A model generated the notes under the pieces. That model searched no databases. It had not been told where the DNA came from and saw only the letters and a program-made list of their open reading frames with translations. 64,000 nt of DNA, from positions 124,001-188,000 of the forward strand of contig JAJVIK010000013.1 in the NCBI GenBank assembly GCA_022072055.1, written 5' to 3'. This document shows positions 1-8,944 of the stretch, piece after piece; position 1 is the stretch's first letter; each line of letters starts with the position of its first letter. Made by a program: the position numbers and the translations under genes. This DNA is from a bacterium. GTDB taxonomy: Bacteria; Hinthialibacterota; Hinthialibacteria; OLB16.

Positions 1-1221
1 CATCCGCTTGACGTTGTCGCCGTAGACACCAAGTGCATCCGGCAACGTAGGGCGCGAAAGGGCCGCCGCGCGCGGATCCATGAGATAGCACCAATGCGAG
101 GGATAGATCGTTCCGTGTTGAAGGGAAACAGTCCGGATGCCCGCCGCCCGCGCGGCGGCGCAGAGAATTCGTCCGTCGGTGTAAACCTCGTCCTTGAGCA
201 AGATTCCCCCGGGGCGGAGCTTCCGGAGCGCGCTCTTGAGGGCCTCATAGCGGAGGACACCACGCATGGCTTCGCGCGGGGCGCGATGGACTGCCGGGAG
301 CGCGATCGGCCCGAAGTCCCAACCTCGATAGCAAAAGGGGGTGGAGGCGGACCCGCGCAACCAGCTCGCGAGTCGCCTAGCGACTCCCCGACACCATCCC
401 TGAGCGCGAAGGGCAGTCCGTAGGCTGATATACGCGAGAGAATGGACTCCTCCCTTTTCCGAGAGGGTTAAGCGAAGGAACTCGGTCCACTCCGCCTCGC
501 GAGCCCGCGAAGGGGGTGAGGCCACCACAAGCGGACGAGCATCCCGGAAGACCTGCTTCTCCAACAGCTCCTCAATAGCATCCGCAAGGTACCGGTGCCT
601 CCCATCCCCAGGAATCTGCCATTCGCTGGGGGCCACCGTGTAGAGCAGTGTCTCCGGGCCAGTGTCTTGGGAACCCCAACTCTTTTCGTTTCGCGCGTAA
701 GGCGCATGAACGAACCATGCGAGAAAGGAGTCCATTCCTTTAATCATTCGCTCAAACAACCCGGCGCTCGGGCGTGGACGGGAGACCATCCGCGCCTCAA
801 GCCCGTTAGCCCTGAGCACGCCCGCAAGCCCCGGTTCATGTCCGAGAATTCGTACCGCGCTGATCTTCCCGGATTGCGCCATCTCCAATGTTCTCTCGGC
901 AAGGAGAAGTCGCGGGAAGGTCCAGAAGTCGGGATACATGACAAGGATATCGGTGAACCAAAGGGCGCTCGCCCCATCCCACTCGAACAGTTCATGCAGA
1001 CAGAGTCCGGAGGCGTTCGGCGTCGAAAAAAGCGATTGCCACCAGAGACAGGCCTCTTTCCCATCTTTCACATAATTCTCGCCGAAAAACTCGCGCCGGG
1101 AGATGCTTGCCGGTATCTCCCCCTCCCCTGAGTCGTTGCACCGGACCCGCAACGTGCTGGGTTCGGACACCCCATTTACAATGTCGGGATCGAAGATCAG
1201 TTCAAGCGCTTTGACGGACAT
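1..1221 (-). CDS. GT-B-like surface polysaccharide glycosyltransferase (C-terminus cut by window edge)
   Basis: An uninterrupted 407-codon frame runs from ATG at 1221 to the first base of the window without a stop, so the C-terminus is missing. The visible end holds the stretch GIRTVSLQHGTIYPSHW followed by LPDALGVYGDNVKRM. A hydrophobic strand leading into QHG, then a later 'vyGd' strand, is typical of GT-B-fold capsule or surface-carbohydrate proteins, where it forms part of the sugar-nucleotide domain. The first 250 residues show no motif I recognise and no signal peptide, fitting a cytoplasmic enzyme. It begins 24 bases after the kelch gene's stop on the same strand, so the two are probably cotranscribed. 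I see no clear Shine-Dalgarno. Being a real ORF is near certain; the glycosyltransferase call is an inference from one motif region. Confidence 0.6.
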   Translation of the reverse strand, partial: MSVKALELIFDPDIVNGVSEPSTLRVRCNDSGEGEIPASISRREFFGENYVKDGKEACLWWQSLFSTPNASGLCLHELFEWDGASALWFTDILVMYPDFWTFPRLLLAERTLEMAQSGKISAVRILGHEPGLAGVLRANGLEARMVSRPRPSAGLFERMIKGMDSFLAWFVHAPYARNEKSWGSQDTGPETLLYTVAPSEWQIPGDGRHRYLADAIEELLEKQVFRDARPLVVASPPSRAREAEWTEFLRLTLSEKGGVHSLAYISLRTALRAQGWCRGVARRLASWLRGSASTPFCYRGWDFGPIALPAVHRAPREAMRGVLRYEALKSALRKLRPGGILLKDEVYTDGRILCAAARAAGIRTVSLQHGTIYPSHWCYLMDPRAAALSRPTLPDALGVYGDNVKRM

Positions 1222-1245
1222 GGAGGCGATCAGGGAGAACCAAGG

Positions 1246-2232
1246 TCAGCGCGCGCGCCAGGCCGAGGCGCAGCCCGCCGGGCAGAAGGAGTCATGATGA
1301 GCGGTGGCGCCGAAACCTTCCACCGGCCCGCCGCCGGGGATATGGATTCTGCCGCCGAAAACCGCCGAGCCGATGCCATGACGTGGGAACGGCATCGGAG
1401 TTTCGGCGCGCCAGGCGTTTGTTGACGGATTGTAGGCCTCGACCTGGTGGAAGACCCCATTGGGATCAGCGGGGTTCCCTTCCCCACCGAAGACATAGAT
1501 TTCTCCCCCGAGTTCCGCCGCCGCGATCCCGCCGCGAGGGGTGGGGATCGGCGCGCGCGCGCTCCACATCCCGGCGATGGGGTCAAACATTTCGTTGGCG
1601 GAGCGCAATGCGAAACCCGATCTGCCGCTGATCGCGTGGAATTTGCCCTCAAGGGAGGCCGCCGCAAGGTGGTCTCGGGAGGTCGGCATCAATGGGAGCA
1701 CGGTCCACTCATCTGATTCCGGATCATACTTCGCGAAATCCCTGCCGCGCGCGGTGGGGTACCCGCCCGCCGCGTAGATCAGGCCCTCGATCACCGCCAC
1801 CCCCATCGCCCCACGCTCGGTCGGCATGTCCGCCTTGTTTGACCAAGAGTTTGAATCGGGGTCATAACAAAAGACCCAGTTCACTCCCGTGAAGTTCTGG
1901 CGCAATCCCCCCACGACATACAGTTTCCCGTTGACCGAGGCCGCGCCCACATGATTGATCGGATTCGTGGCCGGGATGGGCAGGACCGCCTCCCATTGAT
2001 CGCTTGTGGGATCATACCGCTCCACGGTGTTCACGGACTGCGTGTTGGAGTCGAAGCCTCCGACCACATAGATCTTGCCGGCCACCTCGGCGACTCCGAC
2101 TTCCTGACGGCCCGACGGGAGCGGCGAATGGTCGATCCAGACCCCGGCGCCAGGGGAGGCGCGGGCCGAAAGACCCAATGCGAAAAAAACCAGCACGCGT
2201 CGGAATCGCGCGCATTGACTCGCATCCCACAT
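1246..2232 (-). CDS. Secreted kelch-repeat beta-propeller protein
   Basis: The 328-residue product opens with a signal peptide (about residues 1-26, hydrophobic run VLVFFALGLSARA). It then carries six kelch repeats, each with a strand ending in GG (for example KIYVVGG, KLYVVGG, EIYVFGG) followed by YDP or YNP and a W about eight residues on. Six units are enough for a closed propeller filling the whole mature protein. Kelch propellers are usually binding scaffolds, sometimes sugar-processing; no catalytic residues can be assigned here. The ATG at 2232 gives a complete signal peptide. The gene is divergent from the photolyase across a 144-base gap and lies directly upstream of the glycosyltransferase-like gene. 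The last 15 residues after the sixth blade look like a nonspecific tail. Confidence 0.85.
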   Translation of the reverse strand: MWDASQCARFRRVLVFFALGLSARASPGAGVWIDHSPLPSGRQEVGVAEVAGKIYVVGGFDSNTQSVNTVERYDPTSDQWEAVLPIPATNPINHVGAASVNGKLYVVGGLRQNFTGVNWVFCYDPDSNSWSNKADMPTERGAMGVAVIEGLIYAAGGYPTARGRDFAKYDPESDEWTVLPLMPTSRDHLAAASLEGKFHAISGRSGFALRSANEMFDPIAGMWSARAPIPTPRGGIAAAELGGEIYVFGGEGNPADPNGVFHQVEAYNPSTNAWRAETPMPFPRHGIGSAVFGGRIHIPGGGPVEGFGATAHHDSFCPAGCASAWRAR

Positions 2233-2376
2233 GAGCTTCTCGTCAATCCCTCCCTCACGCCCCGAGGCGCCGCCAGTCCTCGCATCCGATCAGCCGATTC
2301 GAGATTGCTTCCCAATCATCCCCAAATCGACCACGATGCACAAGGCGGCGAATTCGCCGGACAGGAGTGTTCCGCC

Positions 2377-3849
2377 ATGGGTGGGAAGCCCTCAATTGTC
2401 TGGTTTCACCAAGACTTGCGCCTGAAAGACAATCCGGCGCTGGTCGAGGCGATCAAGCAAGGAGGGGCTGTCATTCCCTTATACATTTGGGAACTCAGCG
2501 AGGAGGGCGAATGGGGTCCCGGCGGGGCATCGCGGGTCTGGCTGCATCAGTCACTCAAGTCACTCGACATGTCCTTGCGCGCGAGGGGCTCAGCCTTGGT
2601 GCTTCGTCGGGGAGAGTCCATACCAGTGCTCCGCTCGGTGATCCGCGAAACGGGGGCCGATGCTGTTTACTGGAACCGCCGGTATGAACCTCATGCCATA
2701 GGGATGGACCAACAGGTCAAGACCGAACTGCGGTCGAATGGGATTCACGCGGAAAGCTTTTGCGCCAGCCTCCTGTTCGAGCCCTGGGACGTGAGAACGC
2801 GACAGGGAACCCCATTTAAGGTCTTCACCCCGTTCTGGAAGGCCTGCCTTGCCGCGCCGGACCCGCCTTTTCCTTTGTCCGTTCCGAGCACGATTCCATC
2901 GCTCAAACACCGCCCCCAAACTCTTTCATTGGAGGACCTTCGCCTAAAGCCGCAAATGGAGTGGGTTCAGGGGATTTTGAAGGCATGGGATGTTGGAGAA
3001 GAAGCCGCCCACAATGCGTTGCTACGTTTCCTGAAACGAGGAATTGGCGTGTATTCCAAGGATCGGGAACGACCTGATCGAACCGGAAGCTCGCGTCTGT
3101 CACCCTATCTTCATCATGGGGAACTCAGTCCCCGGACTGTGTGGCATCTGGTCTCCAAGTGGCGGGAAATGCATAAGGGCGGGGTGGAAGCCGCGCAAGA
3201 CTATCTGCGCGAGCTGATCTGGCGCGAGTTTGCTTACCATCTCCTCTTTCATTTCCCCGAAACCGTGAGCGCGCCGCTACGCGCCGAGTTTGCCGCGTTT
3301 CCTTGGAAGCAGGACCGATTCGGTTTGCTGGCTTGGCAGAGGGGAAAGACCGGTTATCCCTTGGTCGACGCGGGGATGCGTGAATTGTGGGCCACGGGCT
3401 GGATGCACAATCGAGTCCGGATGGTGGCGGCGTCTTTTCTCACCAAGCACCTCCGCATTCGGTGGCAAGAGGGGGCGAGGTGGTTTTGGGACACGCTCGT
3501 GGACGCCGATTTGGCCAACAACACGTTGGGGTGGCAATGGACCGCTGGCTGCGGAGCGGATGCCGCTCCATTCTTTCGGATCTTCAATCCCTCCTCGCAG
3601 GGTGAGCGCTTCGACCCGGAAGGGCGGTATGTGCGTCGCTGGGTCCCTGAGCTGGGCGGGCTCCCCGATAGATGGATCCACCGCCCCTGGGAAGCCCCTG
3701 CATCCGTTCTTAATGAAGCCGGTGTGACCTTGGGGAAGGATTACCCCTTTCCGATAGTGGACCATGCCATGGCGAGAACCGAAGCCTTGGAAGCCTACCG
3801 GGAACTCAGGGCGCGAAACACCTTCTCCACAGGCACAATCCAAAGCTAA
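2377..3849 (+). CDS. phrB: Deoxyribodipyrimidine photolyase
   Basis: This 490-residue cytoplasmic flavoprotein uses blue light to split cyclobutane pyrimidine dimers. The N-terminal antenna domain starts SIVWFHQDLRLKDNPAL (residues 5-21). The C-terminal FAD/DNA domain shows RTGSSRLSPYLHHGELSPR, ELIWREFAYH, TGYPLVDAGMRELWATGWMH, ANNTLGWQWTAGCGADAAP and RIFNPSSQGERFDP, the diagnostic blocks of class I photolyases, including the Trp residues of the electron path. I chose ATG 2377 because AGGAG lies ten bases upstream and homology starts here; the frame is open back to 1951, but that part is antisense to the kelch gene. Its stop overlaps the convergent adaptor gene's stop by four bases. Photolyase and cryptochrome are hard to tell apart, but the motifs fit repair. 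Confidence 0.93.
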   Translation: MGGKPSIVWFHQDLRLKDNPALVEAIKQGGAVIPLYIWELSEEGEWGPGGASRVWLHQSLKSLDMSLRARGSALVLRRGESIPVLRSVIRETGADAVYWNRRYEPHAIGMDQQVKTELRSNGIHAESFCASLLFEPWDVRTRQGTPFKVFTPFWKACLAAPDPPFPLSVPSTIPSLKHRPQTLSLEDLRLKPQMEWVQGILKAWDVGEEAAHNALLRFLKRGIGVYSKDRERPDRTGSSRLSPYLHHGELSPRTVWHLVSKWREMHKGGVEAAQDYLRELIWREFAYHLLFHFPETVSAPLRAEFAAFPWKQDRFGLLAWQRGKTGYPLVDAGMRELWATGWMHNRVRMVAASFLTKHLRIRWQEGARWFWDTLVDADLANNTLGWQWTAGCGADAAPFFRIFNPSSQGERFDPEGRYVRRWVPELGGLPDRWIHRPWEAPASVLNEAGVTLGKDYPFPIVDHAMARTEALEAYRELRARNTFSTGTIQS

Positions 3850-4928
3850 TCCGCGAACACCGCCACTCGATCCCCAGCGGACACCCCCGAGAGCACCTCA
3901 AGCTGACCCTCGCGCTTCCCTTCTCCCAGGTGAACCACTTGGCGCGCCGAGGATGGCTCTCCGCTCATGAGTGTCACGTAACTGAGTTGACCAACCGTTT
4001 GAACCGCCTTCTCCGGAACAAAGAGAGAATCTGTCTCGCCGGTTTGGATCACCGCGCGTCCGAACATTCCAGGGTAGACTCGATCATCCAGCGGAAGGGC
4101 GATCTTCACGAGAAAGGCGCGCGCCCCTGGCTCGGCCTGGGGGACAATCTCCTCCACTCGCCCCGAGAGCGAACCCCCAAGGGCGTCGATAACCACTTCA
4201 ATCTCGGCCCCGCGCTGGAGCCTTGTCGCCAGGGATTCCCGGACATAGGTTTCCAAACGCAACTCGGAGGGATCATAAATCCTCAGAAGGGGTTGTCCCG
4301 GAATCGCGGTGTCGCCCGGTTCGGCCAAGCGATCCACCACGCGCCCATCCTTTGGCGCGGCGATTCGGGCGTGAGTTTGCGCCACCCGCGCTTCGGCCAA
4401 CGCTTCCTTGGCGCTGTCCACAAGCGCGGAGGCGACTCGATAGGCCCGTTCCACCCGATCAAATTGAGCGAGAGGGACCACGTTCTGACGGTACAACGCC
4501 TGGACTCGGGCGTATTCCTTGCTGGACTCGGCAAGCTGCGCTTGAGCGGCTTCGAGCTGGCGCTCGGCCTGGAGTTCCCGAGCCTCCAGGTCCCGGCTGT
4601 CAAGGATGATCAACGGCGACCCCTCTCGGATGGAGTCCCCTGAGCGGACGAGGACATCCTCAATGGTGGCCAGAATCCGGGAGGAAACCGAAATCTCGTG
4701 CTTGGCCTCGACCGTTCCCGGAATCCGCTCCACCACCTTCTCGCGGACCGCCTCGACCCGACCTTCGGAGTGCATCGGAAGAACAACTTGGCGTGGCGCT
4801 TCAGGCGTGTCGGTTGGCTGGATCTTCTCGGTGAACACCCCAGCGAGATAAGCGACGATCAACACAAGGGCCGCCAAGCCACCCAGCCAAACCAACGCGG
4901 TTTTCAGAGCGCGCAGCAGGGATTTCAT
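3846..4928 (-). CDS. RND efflux periplasmic adaptor (membrane fusion protein)
   Basis: The 360-residue adaptor links an inner-membrane RND pump to an outer-membrane channel. An N-terminal membrane anchor spans about residues 11-31. Then come the first lipoyl half (around 70-115), a coiled-coil hairpin rich in Glu, Ala and Gln (about 115-185, AERQLEAAQAQLAESSKEY), the second lipoyl half (APKDGRVVDRLAEPGDTAI) and beta-barrel domains with a G-MFGRAVI signature. Length and domain order match HlyD/AcrA-type proteins. Its ATG overlaps the permease stop by four bases, so translation is likely coupled. Unusually, the permease gene precedes the adaptor, and no TolC-like gene is in the window. Substrate unknown. 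Confidence 0.92.
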   Translation of the reverse strand: MKSLLRALKTALVWLGGLAALVLIVAYLAGVFTEKIQPTDTPEAPRQVVLPMHSEGRVEAVREKVVERIPGTVEAKHEISVSSRILATIEDVLVRSGDSIREGSPLIILDSRDLEARELQAERQLEAAQAQLAESSKEYARVQALYRQNVVPLAQFDRVERAYRVASALVDSAKEALAEARVAQTHARIAAPKDGRVVDRLAEPGDTAIPGQPLLRIYDPSELRLETYVRESLATRLQRGAEIEVVIDALGGSLSGRVEEIVPQAEPGARAFLVKIALPLDDRVYPGMFGRAVIQTGETDSLFVPEKAVQTVGQLSYVTLMSGEPSSARQVVHLGEGKREGQLEVLSGVSAGDRVAVFAD

Positions 4929-7900
4929 GATTCCTCCTCCATCGGGACCGGGACTCCATGCCCTGGCTTGTTCTTATAGGCGAGGTTATAGACCACCGGA
5001 ATTACACCCAAGGTAAACAACGTGGAGGCGGCGATTCCGAAGATGATCGACCAGGCCAGACCCGAGAAGATCGGGTCCAGAGTGATCACCACATTCCCCA
5101 GGAAGGTGGTTCCGGCGGTGAGAAAGATCGGGCGCATGCGGATGGCCCCGGACCGCACCAGCGCCTCCTCCAAATCCATCCCCTCGCGCAGGGCGTGATG
5201 GACAAAGTCGATAAGCACTACAGAGTTCCTCACCACAATTCCCGCCAGGGCGATCATCCCGATCATCGCCGTGGCGGTGAAAAAAGTGGGATTGGGAAAG
5301 CCGCCCACCAGACGGTCCCCGAGCCGGTTCAGCAGCCAGAAGCCGGGCATGATCCCGATCATGGTGAGCGGGATCGCGGTCATGATGATGCCGGTGAGGG
5401 AAGCCGACCCGGTTTGCATGAAGAGAACCATGAAGATCCCAAGCAAGGCCGCCCCGAAGGCGATCCCGAGGTCACGGAACACGTCGAGAGTAATCTTCCA
5501 CTCCCCTTCCCCGTTCCAGACCGCTTCGGTCCCAGTGGGGAGATTCCAGGGATCCCCGCCACCGATCGAAAAGTAGGTCCGGTCCTGAAGGGGGACCACT
5601 CGCGCTTGGGTTTCCGGAGAGAGATCGGCTCCGACATCGAGGATCGCGTCCGCCGGGGCGCGTCCCGCCATCTCCGCGAAGGTGTAGGCAACCGGGCGGA
5701 GGTTCTTGTGATAGATCGTCTTGTCCACTTGGGTGGACTCGAATTCGCCGAGCTCCCGAATCTGCACCACCGGCAGCGGCGCATCCCGGAGATTTCCGCC
5801 TTCGCGCACCTTGGCGATGCCGGGCCGCCCCTTGACATAAAGCGATCCGAGAGCCTCTGCTGAGGAGCGCCGTTCGCGGGGAAGACGGAGGGTGAGGGCC
5901 AGAGGGTGGGCCTCGGAGGGAACCTGAAGGAAATGCCCTTTCGATCCCTCAAGGGCGATCTGCAGAGTCCGGGCGATGTCCTCCGTGGAGACCCCGGAGA
6001 GCGCCGCCTTCTCCTTGTCGGTGACAAAGACCAGTTCCTCCCAATCCTCCTCGACCGTGGTGTCCACATCCACCACGAAGGGCTCGCGCCTGAGTCGCTC
6101 CGCCACCTGCTTGGCCCCCTGCAGAAGGGTCGCGTAGGGGGTCTGCTCCTCGCCGTAGACTTCCACCGCGAGCGTGGAGATCACCGGCGGACCGGGAGGA
6201 GACTCCACGATCTTGATGTTCGCGCCATGGGCCTCGGCGACGGCCTCGAGCTCCTCTCGGAGGCGCAGGACAATCTCGTGAGACTGGTGAAGCCGCTCCG
6301 CCTTGGGCGCGAGGTTGACCCGAATTTCCGCCGTGTGTCCCCCTTGGCGGAGATAGTAGTGTCTCACCAAGCCGTTGAAATCCATCGGCGCGGGAACGCC
6401 AACAAACTGGACGAAATTGCGGACCTCCGGCGCGGAGCGAAGGACCCCTCCCAGCGCCCCGGCCACCCGGTCGGTTGATTCGAGGGTGGTCCCCTCGGGC
6501 ATGTCGATCACAATCTGGAATTCGTTCTTGTTGTCGAACGGCAGCATCTTGAGGGGGACCGCGCGGAAGGCGGGCAGGAGCACCGAAGCGATGAAAAGCG
6601 CGAGCACCAGGAGAAGAAAACCCCACGAAAGCGTCCGGCTGCGGATCACCGGGCGAAGCAAGGCGTTGTAGACGCGATAAAGCGGGGTCCTCCGGACATC
6701 ATATTCCTCTTCATGGTTTGGACCGCTCTTGAGCAGACGGAGCGAAAGGTATGGGGTCACGCAGAACGCCACCACCATGCTCATCAAGATGGTGAGTGGA
6801 ACATTGAGGGCCATGGGACGCATATACGGGCCCATCATTCCGGTGATGAAAAACATCGGCGCGAAGGAGAGCACGATCGCGATGGTGGACATGATCAGCG
6901 CCGGGCGCACCTCCTGCACCGCGAGGAGCACATTGCGCCGCGGCTTGAAGCGCCCCATCGCGAAGTACCGTTCGATGTTCTCCACATCCGTGATCGGGTC
7001 ATCGACCAACAGGCCGAGCGCGAGGATCAGGGCGAAGAGGGTCACCCGGTTGATCGAGTAACCGGCGAGGAGATTGATGGCCAGGGTGGCGCCATAGCAG
7101 ACAGGAATCGCAAGCGCGATCACAAAAGCCGCGCGCCAGCCGAGGATCATCCCGATGAAGATCACCACGGTGAGCACCGCGACCGCGAGCCCCTCCACGA
7201 GTTCGTTGACCTTATCGTTGGCAGTTTCGCCATAGTCGCGAGTGATCTGGAAATGCACTCCTTCCGGGAAGAACGACTCTTTAAGCTCCTCGAGCTTGCG
7301 TTCGACCTCGCGCGCCACCCAAACCGCGTTGGTCCCCTTCTTCTTGGCGACCGCGACGCTCACCGCGGGAAGGACCCCGTCCGGGCGCTCGCCCTCGCAG
7401 ACCGGTCCGAACGCGATCCGTGAGTAACTGGTCGGCTCCGCGGGGCCATCCAGGACCTTGGCCACATCCTTGAGATACACCGGAATCCCATCCACCACGT
7501 TGACGACCAAATTCCGGAGTTCCTCCGGAGTCCCCACGAAGTCCCCCGCGCGAGTTTGGACCGTGCGATTGAGACGGTCGAACGAACCGCTCTCCAGGCG
7601 GAGGTTGGAGGCCCTCAGGGCGAAATCGAGGTCCAGTGGGGAGGTCCGATGCGCGGCCAGGGCCTCCGGGTCCATCTCGATCCGGATGGCCCGAGGCCTG
7701 CCCGAAACCACGCTGATCGAACCCGTGTTTGGAACGGATTGGAGACGAATCTCCACTTCCTCCGCGAGCCGTCTCAGCAGGTGGTCGTCGCACTTGTCCG
7801 GGTCCTCGCCATAAAGAGTCGCCACGATGATCGGGACATCATCGATCTCCACCGGCTTGACCACCCAAGCCTCGACCACCTTGGGGGCGATATCGACGTT

Positions 7901-8281
7901 GGAGAAGACCTTGTTGTAAATCTTGATCAGGCTTTTCTCACGGTCCTCGCCGACATAAAAGCGCACGGTCACGATCGCGCGGCCCGGCATGGACATCGAG
8001 TAGACATACTCCACTCCATCAATCTGGTAGAGGAGCTTCTCGAGAGGGGTGGCGACCTGTCGTTCGACCTGCCGCGCGGAAAGCCCGGGGGCGCTGACCA
8101 GAACATCGGCCAGCGGCACCACAATCTGCGGCTCTTCCTCGCGCGGGGTGAGATACAACCCGGCCAGCCCCGCAATCAGGGAAACGAGGATGATGAGAAC
8201 CGGCAGGGGGCCATCGAGGAACCGGTCCACAATCCGCGCGGACAAGGGCAGCTGGTCTTGGTGGCTCGCTGAGGCGCTCAC
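4925..8281 (-). CDS. RND efflux transporter permease (AcrB family)
   Basis: This 1,118-residue proton-driven inner-membrane pump has the family's duplicated layout: TM1 near residue 30, a large periplasmic loop, TM2-6, TM7 around residue 540, a second periplasmic loop and TM8-12. The TM4 proton-relay pair is visible in LALGLLVDDPITDVENIER (D-D kept, with P-I-T-D after it where AcrB has A-I-V-V), and the second half ends in LTAGTTFLGNV and a final helix. Family length is about 1,000-1,050, so the periplasmic loops are slightly enlarged. The start codon is GTG at 8281. It is followed by its adaptor with a four-base overlap. Substrate class (drug, metal or lipid) cannot be read from sequence; the desaturase and ceramidase-like genes upstream make a lipid-related cargo possible but unproven. 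Confidence 0.93.
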   Translation of the reverse strand: MSASASHQDQLPLSARIVDRFLDGPLPVLIILVSLIAGLAGLYLTPREEEPQIVVPLADVLVSAPGLSARQVERQVATPLEKLLYQIDGVEYVYSMSMPGRAIVTVRFYVGEDREKSLIKIYNKVFSNVDIAPKVVEAWVVKPVEIDDVPIIVATLYGEDPDKCDDHLLRRLAEEVEIRLQSVPNTGSISVVSGRPRAIRIEMDPEALAAHRTSPLDLDFALRASNLRLESGSFDRLNRTVQTRAGDFVGTPEELRNLVVNVVDGIPVYLKDVAKVLDGPAEPTSYSRIAFGPVCEGERPDGVLPAVSVAVAKKKGTNAVWVAREVERKLEELKESFFPEGVHFQITRDYGETANDKVNELVEGLAVAVLTVVIFIGMILGWRAAFVIALAIPVCYGATLAINLLAGYSINRVTLFALILALGLLVDDPITDVENIERYFAMGRFKPRRNVLLAVQEVRPALIMSTIAIVLSFAPMFFITGMMGPYMRPMALNVPLTILMSMVVAFCVTPYLSLRLLKSGPNHEEEYDVRRTPLYRVYNALLRPVIRSRTLSWGFLLLVLALFIASVLLPAFRAVPLKMLPFDNKNEFQIVIDMPEGTTLESTDRVAGALGGVLRSAPEVRNFVQFVGVPAPMDFNGLVRHYYLRQGGHTAEIRVNLAPKAERLHQSHEIVLRLREELEAVAEAHGANIKIVESPPGPPVISTLAVEVYGEEQTPYATLLQGAKQVAERLRREPFVVDVDTTVEEDWEELVFVTDKEKAALSGVSTEDIARTLQIALEGSKGHFLQVPSEAHPLALTLRLPRERRSSAEALGSLYVKGRPGIAKVREGGNLRDAPLPVVQIRELGEFESTQVDKTIYHKNLRPVAYTFAEMAGRAPADAILDVGADLSPETQARVVPLQDRTYFSIGGGDPWNLPTGTEAVWNGEGEWKITLDVFRDLGIAFGAALLGIFMVLFMQTGSASLTGIIMTAIPLTMIGIMPGFWLLNRLGDRLVGGFPNPTFFTATAMIGMIALAGIVVRNSVVLIDFVHHALREGMDLEEALVRSGAIRMRPIFLTAGTTFLGNVVITLDPIFSGLAWSIIFGIAASTLFTLGVIPVVYNLAYKNKPGHGVPVPMEEES

Positions 8282-8374
8282 GTTCCGGCCCGTTCAAGGG
8301 TTGGATTCACATTCCATCCTTGGCCATTGTCGCCCCAGACTCCGGTCGGCGGGGCCACGGATGAAACAGTGGTA

Positions 8375-8944
8375 TCATTGTACCATATTCGGACGCGGAA
8401 GAACCGGTGTTGGCTTGTACACGGAGCACTCGTCCTCAAGCGGAACCCACGAAACACAACCCCCATGGGCCTCAGTCACCCGGATAATGGGGGGGTCGGG
8501 CAGGCGGAACACGCGCAGCAGGATGACATGCAGCGGCTTCTCGGGTTTGTAGGCCAAGCGCATCTCCAGGTATAGGTCGGACCAGATGTGAAACTCGCTC
8601 AGGCCCCTGAGCGCGGCGAGCGTCCGCGCCTCCTGAACCGAGACCACTTCGGAATAGGCTGGCAGGATCAGCCGCCCCGCTGAAGCCCCCCAGCTCGCGG
8701 AATGGCCGATCAGGTCGTGGTGTTCGGGACGGATGAAATCCGGTTTCTGGTGTTCGTAAGTGGGAAACAGGAAGAAGCGCTCGTGCTCCAGATGAAAACC
8801 GCCTTCATGGATTCCCCCCTTACGGAGCAGGATCGAGTGTCTTCCCTCGAGCAATCCCAGCACCACCGCCGCCCATTCCTTGAGCGCGATGGCGCAAGTG
8901 GTGGGGAAGTCACTCGGTCTTTCCGAGGAGATCGATTCGGGCAT
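8375..8944 (-). CDS. DUF1802 family protein
   Basis: This 189-residue soluble protein opens with ALKEWAAVVLGLLEGRHSI then LLRKGGIHEGGF, FFLFPTYEHQKPDF and a C-terminal W-V-PLE segment, which I recognise as DUF1802, a family of unknown function found in many phyla. There is no signal peptide or membrane helix. The ATG at 8944 lies inside the 3' end of the preceding secreted-protein gene (35-base overlap), suggesting coupled translation; a slightly later start is possible because the conserved domain only begins near residue 20. It sits between an unknown secreted protein and the RND permease. The domain call is from memory of the family pattern. Confidence 0.75.
   Translation of the reverse strand: MPESISSERPSDFPTTCAIALKEWAAVVLGLLEGRHSILLRKGGIHEGGFHLEHERFFLFPTYEHQKPDFIRPEHHDLIGHSASWGASAGRLILPAYSEVVSVQEARTLAALRGLSEFHIWSDLYLEMRLAYKPEKPLHVILLRVFRLPDPPIIRVTEAHGGCVSWVPLEDECSVYKPTPVLPRPNMVQ

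Noticed and set aside
595-1131. Plus-strand 178-codon frame opposite the glycosyltransferase-like gene
   Set aside because: No motif, and the minus frame is open over the full 407 codons with a recognisable fold signature.
3277-3843. Minus-strand 188-codon frame within the photolyase
   Set aside because: Antisense shadow; the photolyase signature covers the same DNA.
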